From positions 1 through 54,189 of the forward strand of contig JAHBMJ010003139.1 in assembly GCA_018398765.1 (NCBI GenBank): a stretch of 54,189 bases of DNA, given 5' to 3'. Shown piece by piece: positions 1-12,194 of this stretch. The position numbers and the translations under genes are program-made. The DNA is from Chromera velia (lineage: Eukaryota; Sar; Chromeraceae). Each line of letters starts with the position of its first letter. The stretch's first letter is position 1. Under the pieces are notes generated by a model. The model made no database searches and was not told where the DNA came from. It worked only from the letters and a program-made list of their open reading frames with translations.

Positions 1-901
1 ATCTCAGCGCTGTCGACGTGGCAGGAGCAGTGATGGAGCTTCTCGAGCAGGGTGTGTTCTTCAAGCCTCCCAAGAAGATGTCGCTTGAGATCGTTCCCGA
101 TCGATTCGCTGAGATGTTCGGCCATCAGGTGGATGATGAAGTCAGCTGTCCGACTTTCCTTCTCATTCCGTCCGTTTCGTTCAATTCAGGGCTTTGTCTT
201 GACGAAGTTGCCAACTCCTGCAGGAGTTCGAGATTCAGTTCCAGCAATTCGTCGAACAAGTGATGGCCGGCATTCGGGCGAGTGGCCAGAGGGAGGTCAC
301 GACCGCTGGCATTCAGATGCTGGCAGGTGACGATATCGAAGTCGAGTTCAGGGACGCTCTGATCCAAACGATGACCATGGCGGGATTCTTGAAGCAGACC
401 TCGGAGTCGACCTGGAAAGTCAAGAGCACAAAGAGGTGCGCAGAACTTCAAAGGCAAATCTTGTTCCTCGTAGTAACAAAGAGTGAACTGAGGCGGGTCC
501 TTCATTCGTGCAGGAATCGAGAGGCCGAAGCGACCTTTCTGCCGGCACAGAAGAACAACCAGGTCTCCTCCATCGACATCACTGATGCTCGAAGCCAGCG
601 GGCAGAGAAGAGAAGGTCGGTGAGATCTTCTCGTGTGTTCTTCCTCGTCATGATATTCGAAGTAAGGGAACGCCTCGCCTCCCTTCATAGAGAGAGTAAG
701 CCTGGGATCAGTGGTGCTCCCCGGGCCTTCGAGCTTCGAGCTCCGATTGACAGCTGCTCGTCAATCTGCACGGTGTCTGACTCTGACTCGTTCAATCTGG
801 AATCAGTGGTGCTGTCTGGAAGCTTCTGTCAATCGATCGCTCTTCGATCTTATGTGCAGGCGAAACTGGGTGGGATTTTTCTAGTAGTCTTCTACAAGTA
901 G
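1..901 (+). CDS. 3' part of an unrecognised protein-coding gene, cut by the window edge
   Basis: I do not recognise this protein. An open frame enters from the left edge (codons in the frame of the ATG at 33) and reads up to a donor after GHQ (exon end 128, intron GTGGAT...) or, in the same phase, after VDDE (140, GTCAGC). It resumes after a CTGCAG acceptor at 223 as EFEIQFQQFVEQVMAG and stays open to a TAG at 899-901. The joined part would be about 265 aa, with several amphipathic, acidic or glutamine-rich stretches. No catalytic motif is visible. The phase match across the intron and the long open second exon support this strand. A 187-aa open frame on the other strand (125-688) overlaps, so strand choice is only moderately secure. 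It could also be a decayed transposon fragment. Confidence 0.35.
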
Positions 902-1428
902 TTCCATATCGCATTGAACGTACGATTCAAGTCGTTTTGATCGAGTGTGAAGTAATTGAACTGACGAGCTTTGAATTGGTATCTTTCAATCTTACTAACC
1001 GTCTTATAAACGGATAGAAACTACCAAGGATGAAGATCATTCAGTATTTGTCCGTACTCTGTCTCATCTTATGACTGCAGCTAATTTAAAGCCTAATTAC
1101 TAGGCTAATTACGAACTATAAATTACGAAGCGGAATACTACTATAGTGTACCAATATATACTTATTATAATGTTATCAAAATATCATTTTATCTTATTGT
1201 GTCATGGTACATGATGTACTGAACCTAGTACTGAACTTGAGTGTAAAAAACAAGTTTTAATCATTCACTTTTTGTTAAGTTTTTGAAGATTGACCGTACA
1301 GGGTTAACTTATATAAGACTTAAACTCAATCAATCAATCAAAATCAATCAAAACTATGACTTAAATTAACTATGCATATAAATTCATTGGTTGCTGACCA
1401 AGAATGTTAAGACCGGACCGTCTGGATA

Positions 1429-1431
<3 letters not shown>

Positions 1432-1462
<31 letters not shown>

Positions 1463-1463
1463 T
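1432..1463. repeat. AT dinucleotide repeat
   Basis: Nearly uninterrupted alternating TA over about 32 bp in an AT-rich spacer. Confidence 0.9.
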
Positions 1464-1930
1464 CGCGTGACTAAAATAGTAGACTACCTTATCAGTGAAT
1501 ATTAATAAATGTCAATAAATGTCAGGGGGTAGGGTCATGTAAATAAGCCCCCCCTTCTTACATGATTCCCGCTGGGGCGCGCACCCAGACTTACGTCCTT
1601 CTTTTCCATTTTGGAAAATGTGTTTTTTCAGTTTTTTTTTTTTTAATCAATTAATATAATGAAAATTATGAAATGCATGCATGAATTATGAAAGAGAACC
1701 AATTTTACAACAACAAATAGAAAATTAATAAACACATATAGATTAAAATCTGGATGAAAACATCTGTCCGGTCGCCCACTTCCTGTTCCGCCCTCAATTC
1801 CCCCACTTCGGTCATGAAGTTAGAATTCGGCTAGGAATTCGGAGAGACGAGAAGATCGACTCTCTCACTTCCTCCCTCCCGCGCTCACTCGCTCATTCAT
1901 GGGTTTGTCCACCCGTCTATATCTGATGAT

Positions 1931-2029
1931 ACATCCATCCATCCATCCATCCATCCATTCATTCATTCATTCATTCATTCATTCACTCACTCACTCACTC
2001 ATTCATTCATTCATTCATCCATTCATTCT
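1931..2029. repeat. CATC/CATT/CACT tetranucleotide array
   Basis: About 25 tandem tetranucleotides: first CATC, then CATT, CACT, and CATT again. The regular shift of unit type suggests expansion of mutated units. Open frames across it (repeated His-Ser-Phe-Ile) are by-products of the repeat. Confidence 0.9.
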
Positions 2030-2918
2030 TTTGCTTGAGTCTCACCCTCCCCCCGTGCAGTCGAGTCCCGGCACCAGAGGAGACGAGAAGGATGACATTA
2101 AATGACCTCACCCGTCCTCCCAGCCATTCATTCATTGGTTGATTCGTTCGACCCCCGAGCAACAAAGGCACAATTCAAGCACCATCTCCCTCCCAATCAT
2201 TTTTCCCTTTTTTCCCTCCCCGCTGTCTGAATTCTGCTATAAATATTTACTACGCTGGTCCTCCTCTACACCCCGCTTCTCTGCATGTGCCAAATGCACA
2301 AATCGGACCAACAAAGAACCAGAATTGGCACAACTAAAACAGACGAACACAACAAAGATCAGGAGTCTAACAATCAAGTCCCCTTTCTGCCTATCCCTTT
2401 CCGGTTCTGTACCCTTTTCTTTTTCTCTGACGCCCCTTGTTCCTCTGTCTACGCTGTAATACCCTCACTTGCTGCCTATCGAAAATTTCCTCGCCCCCAA
2501 AACAAGTCCTGTCTCCGATTTCCTTTCTCCCCGGGAAGGCGCACCACGGAGCTCTAGAGCCTCACTCAACGCTTGTTGTTGTACCCAGAGAACGAAACTT
2601 CCGACCTGTTTTCCCGAGCATTCACAAAACCTGCAAGAAAAACAGAAAAAACACATTTGGAAAACACCAACAGAAAATGAAGCATCTCTTTGAGAAGAGT
2701 GTCAACCGAAGAGAGCACGAAAAGCAGCAAGGGGGAGAGGTTGTAGCAACGCAGAATTGAGTTGAAAGAGAAGCCCGAGGACAAGCAAATACAGGATCAT
2801 GTCAATTCTTCACTGCGGCGTCCATTTAAAAAGGTGAAAGCAAGGTCTCCTAAGATAGAAACAAAAGTAGCTCATGCTGAACAAGCAGCTGTACGTGCCA
2901 CGCATAAAGCGAAACTCC

Positions 2919-3498
2919 TCATGCTTTTGACGGAAGCAAACTAAGACCACAACCCTTCACGTCAAGCGACTGACCAGGGCTGTGAAATGTTTTCTCCGCA
3001 GCAAACGGAGAATTCCGACCCAGGCACGCGTCTGCTGCTTCCACTCCCTGCATCCACGCGTAAGAAAAAAGAGGCCCAGAAGGCAGATATTTGTTTCCTC
3101 GAACGAACAGGGAGACCTCCCTTCTCGAACGAACAGGAAGACTTCCAAAACACACAAAAGAATGACATGGCACGTCAGGCTTTCTCTCTCCCGTACCCTA
3201 CTCTTTCTTTCATTCTCACGACACCTCTTACCCCCCCACAGAACACTTCGCGGAGGGAAAGTTCATTTTTTGCGTCCTGGTGCAATGGCAAGTCGGGGCC
3301 TCACTCTCCATTTTGGAAAGTCACAACGAACCGAAAGCAAGGAAGAGAGAGGAAGCAGAAAGAGGCAAATGGAAACGTTCTCCCTCCCAGGAACCAGCTG
3401 AGAGGCGAACAGAATGCACAGGGAAAGCAGAAAATGCAAACATATCTTGGTTTGCAAGAACGCATGTTCACCTAGATGGACACCAAAGAATATATATG

Positions 3499-3558
<60 letters not shown>

Positions 3559-6236
3559 AAGAAAGAAAGAAAGACTGAGAGAAAGGGAGAGACAAGAAGA
3601 CAGACAGGCATGACCGACCTGCTACCGACTGACCGACCTGCATGAACGAGTGGTCCTGATTGGCCACCTCATACTTCCAGGCCCCGAACCGCCCCCGACT
3701 CCGGATTCCGGCAGCCTCGAGAACCTGCAGGCAGGCCGGCAGGCAGGCAGGCAGAAAAGAGAGAAAGAAAAAAGTGCAGTGCAGTGCAGCACGCTACCTT
3801 GAAAATCATGGCACGATTCGGAAATGTCACTATGCCTGGCGACATTGATCGGCGAAAAGAATCAAGACAGAAGGGAAAGAAGCAAACAAAGCAAAAGAGG
3901 CCAGATACCATACCCAATTTTGGATGTCGTGCAGGCATCTTCTGCATTTGAGTTTTCCAGCAAGATTGTGAATATGAGCTTGACTTTTAAAGATTCAAAC
4001 AAATGAGTCCCACCCAAAACCATCCATCTCTCCCCCAGCCAGACCTGAAAAGTCGATTTGCAGAGCTGATCACGACCGTAGAATGGCACAGGATACCCCC
4101 TCTCAAACGTCATGTGGTGGCGCGACACGATTTCTGCGTCTGCAGAGATGAGAGAAATAGAAAGGTATGGGCCGGTTCTTTCTTTGTCTGCCTATGTGGT
4201 CTGTGTGTAGGGTAGGAAACCTAGCGACTTGTTGATTTAGGTTGCGTTGCATCGAATAAATCTTCGATGCGGTCAGGTTCCGACACACAGAGAGAAAGAG
4301 AAACTTTGCGTGGAGGCAGGCAGAGTAAGATAGACGCTCTGTCTGCTTTTTGTTGAGGCTCTTCATTTGTATTGGAGTGTTTGCACGCACAGAAAGGAAA
4401 AACGACAATTTAGGGGAGACTGCAGGAACGTCTGGGTGCGTGTGGGCGTTGGCTTCTTGTTAGCGACAAAGTGCACAGAATCTGTGTGTCCTCTCTCTTT
4501 TCCCTTCCGCCTCCCCACACGCCGCCCCGAGGCTCCAACCAACTTTGGGGTATCAACTCAGCAGATTTTGCCCCCTCAATCACCTGCACACACAGAAAAA
4601 ACAAGAAAAGACAAATGAACCAAAAAAGAACAGGACCTCCATCCATCAACACAAATAAGTCCCTTGTCAGCCCCTCAATGAGGGAGGGTCTCTGTACAAC
4701 AAAACTGGAACCACTGTCACCCGCACTTCTTTCGTGCACTCATTCAGTGCAGTCGACGTTCGACTACCGCAGAGCAGACCTCTCTTCACACGCCAACACA
4801 TAGACATGCATAATCATAGCCTATGAAAAAAAATGTTCAGCAATCAGATTTCACATCGGCTTCTCTTCAGTGTCGAACGAGCGCAGCTGGACCGACACGG
4901 AGCACAAGAATCACAAATTTTGGACCCAAACAGGACAGGAGAGAGAACACCGCACCCCCCCCCCACTGAATGACTGACTGACATCCTCCACTACCCTAGA
5001 GGCGTCCAGCGGTTTGTCCTCTGATTGGGATACCTGCAGCATCGATCCATCCATCCGTCCGGCCGTTCCATGAAGCTGTTTCGAGTATGGGGACAAGCTT
5101 GCTGTTCAGAACACTTCAGTCTCCGATTTTTAGGCTTATTTCATGTCAGAGCGCGTGCGCGGAAAGGGAGGAGACTGCGAGCACGCACTGTGCTGCAATG
5201 CGAACCGGTATTCTGTTTCTATTCTACCCAGGAAGAAGGGCAGCAGAGCAAAAATAATTCCATGTCAAAAGACGTATCCTCTTCGGCATCATTCGAACAC
5301 GCATCAAAGCACAATACTGTAAGGCCGAAATCAAAGAAACGTTCTTGCATGCTGAATGCTGACCTCAAACATGAGGGACCAAAAAGGGCCCCCAGAGGAG
5401 GGAACCATGTCCGAGGAGTAGTTTGAAAGCACCGTGCTGAATCATCAATATTAATAACAAACCACAAAATCATAAAGTCTGAGTTAATCTCGCTCTGACG
5501 CACTCACCTCCATAAAAGCCTGCTGTACCTGTCACTTATGCAACCGACCTCCTCGTCTCCAGGAAAAAGTGTAGACATGCATACAGAGAACAGGAGAAAC
5601 AAAAACACTTGTTAGAGAAATCAGTCACCCGACCTTCTGTAAAAGGGGACGTCGTCTTCAGGGAAGTACATCCACGCTTTGGTCTTCAGATGGGCTGCAC
5701 ACGAACGGACGGACGCAAGGACAGACGTACATGCGAATTTGTATGAGTTCACAGGGACCCTCGATCGGAAGTGCACTGTACGAAAAAGAAAGAGAAAAGC
5801 TCTGAGAGCGAACATCAAACAAATCGAAAAAAATGTACTGCCATGTTCCCGTCCCTTCCCTCCTTCCTATTTCCGGACATAGTTCACGCTCTTCGAATTT
5901 TTATGATGCATAGAAGTCCGGAGAACGGATACAGAAAGCAAACCATGGTCAGGAACGAATGCGAATGCGTTTTCTGTACTCTTTCTCGAGCCATCAACAG
6001 TTGAGTCTGCCAACGAAGAGAAACAGAAAGAAAGCAGAAGACCAGCAGTGAAATGAGTGACGCACGCGGAGGCTGTCCCTTCATCCCGATCCCGATCACA
6101 TGAGTGGTTGCAAATCTGACGCCCTTCCGTACGTTCTCTTGCTCCTCTTGACTGTAGCTCAAATTCGAGGGCAAAGGGATGTTCCGGCACATCCTGCACA
6201 CGAGGAAGAGCACGTTCACACATACACACACACACA

Positions 6237-6275
<39 letters not shown>

Positions 6276-7826
6276 GGAGAATGCCGCCAAGCCAGCCTCC
6301 TTCAGGACGGTTACAATGCAGACCCAGAACAGACAGAGAGACAGGAAAAAAAGGCCAAAAGTCGAATAAACAGACAGACCGATCTAAAATCCTCTCGCTA
6401 CTGGTTCACCAACTGACAAACCAACCCGCGTATGAAACAGAAAGTCGCGCACGGAAATCTCAAAAGGGGAGAGAAAAACAAAAGATCAACGACACAAGCT
6501 CACACTAACCCAAGGAAGAGATCAAGGGAGACGGTGGAAATCAAAAAGTCATAGCTTTCCTCCGTCCCATCTGAGAACTTCGCCTTCTTTGCTTCTGCAT
6601 CCACCTCCACCTGCACGCCAACGAAGAAACGCAGACGGACAAAACGACAGACGAGAATAATGCAAAAAGGAGACCTCCAATGGACACAAAACACGAGAGA
6701 GAGACGCCAGAGGCGTGAAAGGCTTTTGGTAAACGGAATTAACCTTCTGCAGCGCTCGAATGTCTTTCTGAGGAAGCCATTGACTCCTTCAGCAAGAGAA
6801 GAATTAGTGATACACACAGACCCCACACGAATGCAGCAAGTAGCAAGACAGACATACATGATGCGGACACAACACCTCCCGTCGACGCATTCTAGCTGCA
6901 CGTGCAGACAGACACAGATCGAGGCCCACCATTTGAGTTCCGTACCGACACCTGGAGGGATCGATTCTGCTCCCGACTGCCTTCCAGATCGCCCCCGTTC
7001 CTCCAAACTTCGGGTACCTGTGTAGGGTCAACAAATGGATAGATAGGTGGGCAGATGAATGGCTGGATAGATAGACGGATGGAGAGAGGCAGGCGTAGGC
7101 GAACTTTTCAAAAGAACACGCATAGACAGATTGGGGACTTTTGAGACAGGAATGCATCACAATTTTCATTTTTGTTTTCGGTTTCCGCTCTGGACATTCG
7201 GGTGCATGGACAGCAGACGGCTAGACAAACGTACCGGAAAGTCGCGTTGGGTCCCCATCCGATGTCGTCTTTGTTGTGCACAACGTTGGAGATGATGCGC
7301 TGCATGCATGCATGCAGTCGGAGAGAGGGGGTGTATTGGTCGCGTGGATTGGCTGTTGGGTTGCGTCAGTGACACTTCGTCCACTGCTCGGCAGACTGGG
7401 CGATCCGCTGGGAGGGAAACTTGCACGCCAAAAGAGAAGAAAAGGGGGACAGCCTCACAGGAAATATCGAAACGAGGTAGAGAGAGACTGCAAGAACCCC
7501 TCCCACCCTTACTTGACATCAACTGCCAAAAAGAAGTATCTGCGTTACAGAGCTCAACCTAGTTTCAGTTCAAAGGTTCTTAATATTTCCTCTCATCCTC
7601 TCATCCTCATATTCTGACTTCAAGGCTCCCAAAACAGCACCCCCCAACAAACAAAACCATCCGTGAATCCAACAAAAGTACGAACGAATGCACGAACCTT
7701 GAGGTCTACAGGCGCCACCCTCTCGCCCATCCACTCGACGTTCATCCCTGACGGGTCAACTGCCCACACCTGAACGAACGCAATTAAGCATGCAATCACA
7801 TCAATCACATCAATCAATCAATCAAC

Positions 7827-7871
<45 letters not shown>

Positions 7872-9373
7872 CACAGTGAGGGATCGATGTGTGTTCATAT
7901 TCGACCAGTCGATACCGACATGCAAAAAATTTATACGGAGTCGGCCCATGCAAAGGGATGAGCGGCAGGTATCCACTTCATCTTCATGACTGAGGAGCCG
8001 AGTGTGGAGACCGCCATTTCCTCTCATTGGGCCAAACAGGAGGAGCAAAGGTAATTTGAGATTCAAAAGCCACGGGTCGACGGACAGAAATGAAATTTCT
8101 TCATTCATTCATCTCCAGCAGGCAGGCAGGCAGGCAGATCGACCTTGAAGTTGTAGGGCCTCATGAAGCTGTCGTAGAGGCCCTGCCCGAATTTTCTGAT
8201 CAACCACTCCTTGAAGTCCCTGGGGGGCCCCTCGAAGCTCTTGTTGGAGACGTCAACAAGACCTGTCAGAGCACGGCGGCAGCAGCAGCAGCAGCAGCAA
8301 GAGAACGTCCAGGAACGCAGCAAGGAGCAAAGCGAATTTGAGATCTTTTCGTATTTGAATATGGTCGAGAAGAGAAGATGTCTCAGCGCGCACTCGCAAG
8401 AGAAACAGAGTTGAGAAGGTAACTCAGACAAAAAAGCAATTGGATTTGCAGAATTGCACGCCACAACCATAGCTAACGCCACGCAGCAAAGAGGAAATGC
8501 AACAGGACCCAGTGATGGAGAAAAACAAAAGTGAAATTCATCCAGGACAAACAGACACCTTTTTCTTGTGCAAAATCACTCTTCTTCGTGTTGTTTTCTT
8601 TTACATTCACACACCCAACCGTTCTCACCATGCAGGCAAGTCTCCAGCTCCTCCTTCGGGAGTCTGTGGATGTTATTCTGCAGGGGGTACGGGATGAATC
8701 TCTTCCTCATCCACACCCAGCTCTCCCTCTGGTGGTGGTTCCACTCTGTACCAAGTGCATCGTCCAGAACGTCATCGAAGTACTTGTAGTGAGAGAAAAT
8801 CACGTGGCCTCCAACGTCCCACTTGAACCCTTCGGCGTCCTCCCAGGTGGCAGCGAGGCCCCCGGGTCCCGAGAACGCGTCCACCAGAAGCCAGTTGGAG
8901 TAACCGAGCTCACTCAGACGCACCGCAGCACCGAGACCTGCCAACGGAAAGAATGAACGAAATGACATCATGAAAGATGAATCAGAAGGTCATGGGACCG
9001 GATCATGAACAAAGCACACACGAAGGAGAATTGGAGACCAAGAGACAGAACGCACAGAGAGATGGATAGAGAAGCCTACTGAGCAGAATACAGATACAAA
9101 ACAAGAGGAGGAAGTCGGGAGTGCACCGATCGATTCTGGCGTCTTTGCTTGTGCTCTGGAGGACAAATGAAGAGAGTAGCATCCCTCGAGCTGACCAACT
9201 CACGCACAGCCCCCCGCCCTCCCTACAGCCTCCTCAGAGACGAAGACCGAACAGTTAGGCTTGTTTAGGATGGACTCGATTCTATTTTGTACATGGACAG
9301 AGTTCGGTGGGGAGTGAGGAGACTCACCACAGGGTCCTGCCCCTACAATGAGAATTTTCGGCTCCTTACTCAT
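2919..9373 (-). CDS. GLF: UDP-galactopyranose mutase (eukaryotic type), 16 exons
   Basis: This flavoenzyme interconverts UDP-galactopyranose and UDP-galactofuranose. Exons, 5' to 3': 9328-9373, 8629-8937, 8144-8262, 7698-7769, 7235-7299, 6952-7017, 6744-6786, 6510-6610, 6066-6157, 5634-5694, 5364-5436, 4983-5033, 4544-4583, 4045-4139, 3638-3724, 2919-3047. They sum to 1449 nt, 482 aa plus TGA, close to fungal and kinetoplastid enzymes. Visible: N-terminal FAD dinucleotide motif VGAGPCGLGAA (residues 10-20), PGGLAATW, DVGGHVIFSHYKYFDD (H60), PYPLQNN, RPYNFKVW, MGERVAP (R175), WGPNATFRYP, STVLSNYS after R324, ERGYPVP, RGRFGAWKYEVANQDHSF. R175 and R324 align with the two diphosphate-binding arginines of the Aspergillus enzyme (family knowledge). 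The ATG at 9373 lies just before the FAD fold and there is no leader, so it is probably cytosolic. Exon 7's acceptor (AAG or GAG) is ambiguous by 3 nt. The C-terminal 30 residues are unlike the family. Confidence 0.93.
3498..3578. repeat. compound CA/GA/GAAA microsatellite in intron 15 of the mutase gene
   Basis: About 14 CA, then about 14 GA, then several GAAA units. On the gene's sense strand this reads (TTTC)n(TC)n(TG)n. Confidence 0.9.
3725..3757. repeat. GGCA tetranucleotide repeat in intron 14 of the mutase gene
   Basis: Short imperfect GGCA array directly next to the acceptor of exon 15. On the sense strand it is a TGCC-rich run that doubles as the polypyrimidine tract. Confidence 0.75.
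6215..6274. repeat. CA dinucleotide repeat in intron 8 of the mutase gene
   Basis: About 28 CA units with two TA interruptions between exon 9 (6066-6157) and exon 8 (6510-6610). Confidence 0.9.
7798..7871. repeat. CAAT tetranucleotide repeat in intron 3 of the mutase gene
   Basis: About 16 CAAT units with a few CAAC and CACAT variants, shortly upstream of exon 4 on the sense strand. Confidence 0.9.
8273..8299. repeat. GCA/GCG trinucleotide repeat in intron 2 of the mutase gene
   Basis: Eight or nine GCR units close to the acceptor of exon 3. On the sense strand it is a TGC run ending in CTGACAG. Confidence 0.85.
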
Positions 9374-9837
9374 CCCTCGCCCTCTCCCCCTTTCGTCAGT
9401 TTCTTCAAATGTGAGTGCGTAGACGGACAAAAGGTGGCTTTAAGATAAGATACTGCGATGTAGACGGTATGGTTTGGTGCCAGGGCTGCCCCTTTTCACT
9501 GTTTTTTCTTGACAGTGGCCTCAAAAGAGCTCAGTATGCTTTAGACTGCTTCAGAAGAGATGAGGGCGACCTTCAGATAGAGCAAGAGAGGCAAGTCTTG
9601 AAATTTCTTTAATGATCAAATAAACAACACATGAGATGAAACCCAGCAGCCGAAGACAAAGATTGGAGAAATGTTGAGCGTGCTTCTGTGTGCCTCCGTT
9701 GAGTTGGTTCTATGGGACTGTGCATTCGAGATCACTCGTGGACAGGCTGTCCGCTTTAACTCTGCAATGAACAGTTCAATCTTTGTCATCCTCTGCACGC
9801 CTCTGCATGTCTGTCTGTACGATGTCTGTACGTCGGC

Positions 9838-9918
9838 GCCGCCATGCGCCGTCGGGCGCGACTCGGCGTCGGGCCGCGGGCCCGCGCGCCGCGCGCGCGC
9901 TGCACGCGCACGTACCGG
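9838..9918. other. extremely GC-rich spot
   Basis: Almost pure G and C with alternating CG/GC runs. Similar GC runs occur at 54045-54080, also next to CATGCATG and repeat-like sequence, so both may belong to one repeat family. Confidence 0.5.
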
Positions 9919-10320
9919 CAGTCCGATTGCAATTGCCGGGGCCCAGGGCCTCGGTTCTTGTCTAGCTCTGTACACCCCCGCGACCTGGTTCAAAGGGTAA
10001 CGCGCGCGAGTGAAGCCTGATCGCGACACCCATCCGTCACGCAACGTGCAATGCAACATATATGCATGCAGCTCCGTGCGAACGATCGCGGATGGGCTTG
10101 GCCACAACGGTCGCGGAAAGTTCGAGCCATATACCTAATATATGCGCATATCGATCCGCGAAAACTTCAACTTCAAGAAACGTGCCCCTCAAGCAACCTG
10201 TGCGGGATTAACTCTTTGACGCAAGCATGCAACTCAATTAATTGGCATGCATCTGTATGAAGAAGTAAAATGATAGTAAAATGTATATATATCGATGACA
10301 CCGGGTGACGCTTCCATGTT

Positions 10321-10930
10321 TGCATGGCGCCTCTCCACTTTCGTCTTTCTGTCTGTGACGGCCTCTCCACCTCCATCTTTCTGTCTGTTTCCATGACAGC
10401 CTCTCCGCTTCCATCTTTCTGTCTGCTTGCATGGCGCCTCTCCACTTTCATCTTTCTGTCTGTTTGCATGACGGCCTCTCCACTTCGCCTTTCTGTCTGT
10501 TTGCATGACGGCCTCTCCACCTCCATCTTTCTGTCTGTTTCCATGACAGCCTCTCCACTTCCATCTTTCTGTCTGTTTGCACGACGGCCTCTCCACTTTC
10601 ATCTTTCTGTCTGTTTGCATGACGGCCTCTCTACTTTAGTCGTTCTGTCTTCTTGCATGACGGCCTCTCCACTTTCATCTTTCTGTCTGTTTGCATGACG
10701 GCCTCTTCACTTCCGTCTCTCTGTCTGTTTGTATGACGGCCTCTCCACCTCCATCTTTCTTTCTTTCTTCTTGCACGACGGCCTCTCCACTTTCATATTC
10801 CTATCTTTCTTTTTTGCTTGCTTGGTGGGTCTCTACTTTCTTCTGTCGTGCGCTGTCGAACATGACGACTCTTCACTTTTGTCTATCTTGCCGGCTTGCA
10901 TGACTACTTTCCGCTAGCTTCCATCTTTCC
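10321..10930. repeat. 38-bp minisatellite, about 16 imperfect copies
   Basis: The unit contains GCCTCTCCACTTTCATC, then TTTCTGTCTGTTTGCATGAC. Successive GCCTCTCC starts are 36-38 bp apart. Positions vary within units (CTCCATC or TTTCATC, GCATGAC or CCATGAC). Since 38 is not a multiple of 3, the open frames seen on both strands only reflect lack of stops in the unit. Weaker copies continue to about 11090 and reappear at 11706-11830 beyond an AT-rich block. Confidence 0.9.
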
Positions 10931-12194
10931 TGCCTGCGTGTTAAGGGCCTCTCCAGTTTCATCCTATCTGCTAGCCCGTCTGCTTACAGAAAGTCCGCTT
11001 CACTTTCATCTTCCTTGTCTCCTCACATAGCGACCTTTCAGTCTTCATCTTTCTTGTCTGTCTGCGTGTATGGCCCCTCATTGGAACAAACAATATGCTC
11101 TAAATCTCGTCTGGTTGATAATTCCATACAAAAGCTGACGTCTGTTCCAGTTTTATTTCTCTGGTTTTCTTTTCTGTTTTCATATGCTTGGATGCTGGCT
11201 TTTCCTGGACCACAGAGAATGTTTTCCTTCCTAAAATATGAAATTTAAAACAGAATCATTTGGAGGAGGATGGAGGATGGAGTTTATAACATTTGAACAA
11301 AAAACAACAAAGACTTCCTCACAAGGAATTTCTAACAGAATTTTCAATATATTCACCATAGCAATACATTGTGAGTTTACGTTTCTGTAAAATTCTTGTT
11401 GGGGAGAGATTTAGTAGGAAAACTGAAAAGACTTACGTTTATTCAAAGCCCCATTTGCAGCTGGACATATAAAATTAGAGATAGAAACAAAAGAAAAAAA
11501 AATGTGTAAACTTACGTAGTTTCAGTTATAATTTATGTACCACTGTGGGTAATTTACGAAATTTTGAATACTTTTGACAAAGATAGATAAAGAACTTTAA
11601 AAAAAAAAATGATAGAACTCAAAATGGTTTGAATAGTTATGAATGGTTGTGGAATAGTATAAGAACAAACCAGAACTCCCATCTATGAAGATAAATACGC
11701 AAACATTAAACTTCTCTTCACTTTCATCTTTCATGCTTGAATAACGAACTCTCCACTTCTATCTTTTTGTCTGTTTGCATGATAGTCTTTCCACTTTCAT
11801 CGTCCAGACTCCAGACAGTCTTTTTGCAAGACGGCCCTGAGGATTAATACTAAGAGGCTTTGGTCCAGACGATTTTTTGCTGGGCCCCGGCATGCCACTG
11901 GAGCCTGTGGAAGTGGCATCCTGCATATATAATACTACGAACAAGAAGTGAATACTACGAACCCTCGTTGTGAGCTATACGCACCTCGTCACGCGGCCTC
12001 TGTTCTCTTTTTTGAGGATTCGACTTCTGCAAAGCCTTCCTAGCTAGATCTTCCTAATTAAGAGACCCGCATGCCTTAATTCGTGTCTGCCCAACCCTCT
12101 TTAGATCTCTTTCGAATACTGCTGGTATGGTGCGAAGGCGGAAGATGGGATTGGCGCTGTTTTGTGAGTGGGCCGAAGTGCGATGAGATAAAGA

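Larger units (their letters stand above)
902..2918. other. intergenic region, AT-rich then simple repeats
   Basis: No gene seen. 902-1760 is AT-rich and full of stops. It contains a CAAT run near 1328-1350, an AT run at 1432-1463 and a possible stem formed by GTCATGTAA and TTACATGAT around 1533-1566. 1931-2029 is a tetranucleotide array. 2030-2918 is pyrimidine- and purine-rich, resembles the introns of the next gene and is probably its 3' flank. Confidence 0.6.
9374..12194. other. intergenic spacer between two divergent galactose-related genes
   Basis: 2.8 kb with no convincing coding exon. Contents in order: about 450 bp of ordinary sequence that should hold the mutase promoter; a GC-dense spot (9838-9918); a stretch (10050-10210) sharing CTCCGTGCGA and GTGCCCCTCAAG with the foldback element at 33664-35019; a 38-bp minisatellite (10321-10930) with decayed outliers to about 11090; an AT-rich block (about 11090-11705); more decayed minisatellite units (11706-11830); and the promoter-proximal DNA of the gene at 12195. 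Confidence 0.6.

Noticed and set aside
125-688. 187-aa open frame on the minus strand near the left edge
   Set aside because: The plus-strand reading joins two open segments across a phase-matched GT..AG intron and extends further. I prefer it, although neither has a known domain.
5508-5528. 21-nt putative micro-exon (VQQAFME) in the mutase gene
   Set aside because: It has AG and GT borders, but exon 10 joins exon 11 directly to give FYRSTVLSNYS, which matches the family. Inserting it would break the motif.
10173-10698. Long open frames with repeated MQTDRKMEVER-like peptides
   Set aside because: They come from the 38-bp minisatellite, whose period is not a multiple of three and which lacks stops on both strands.
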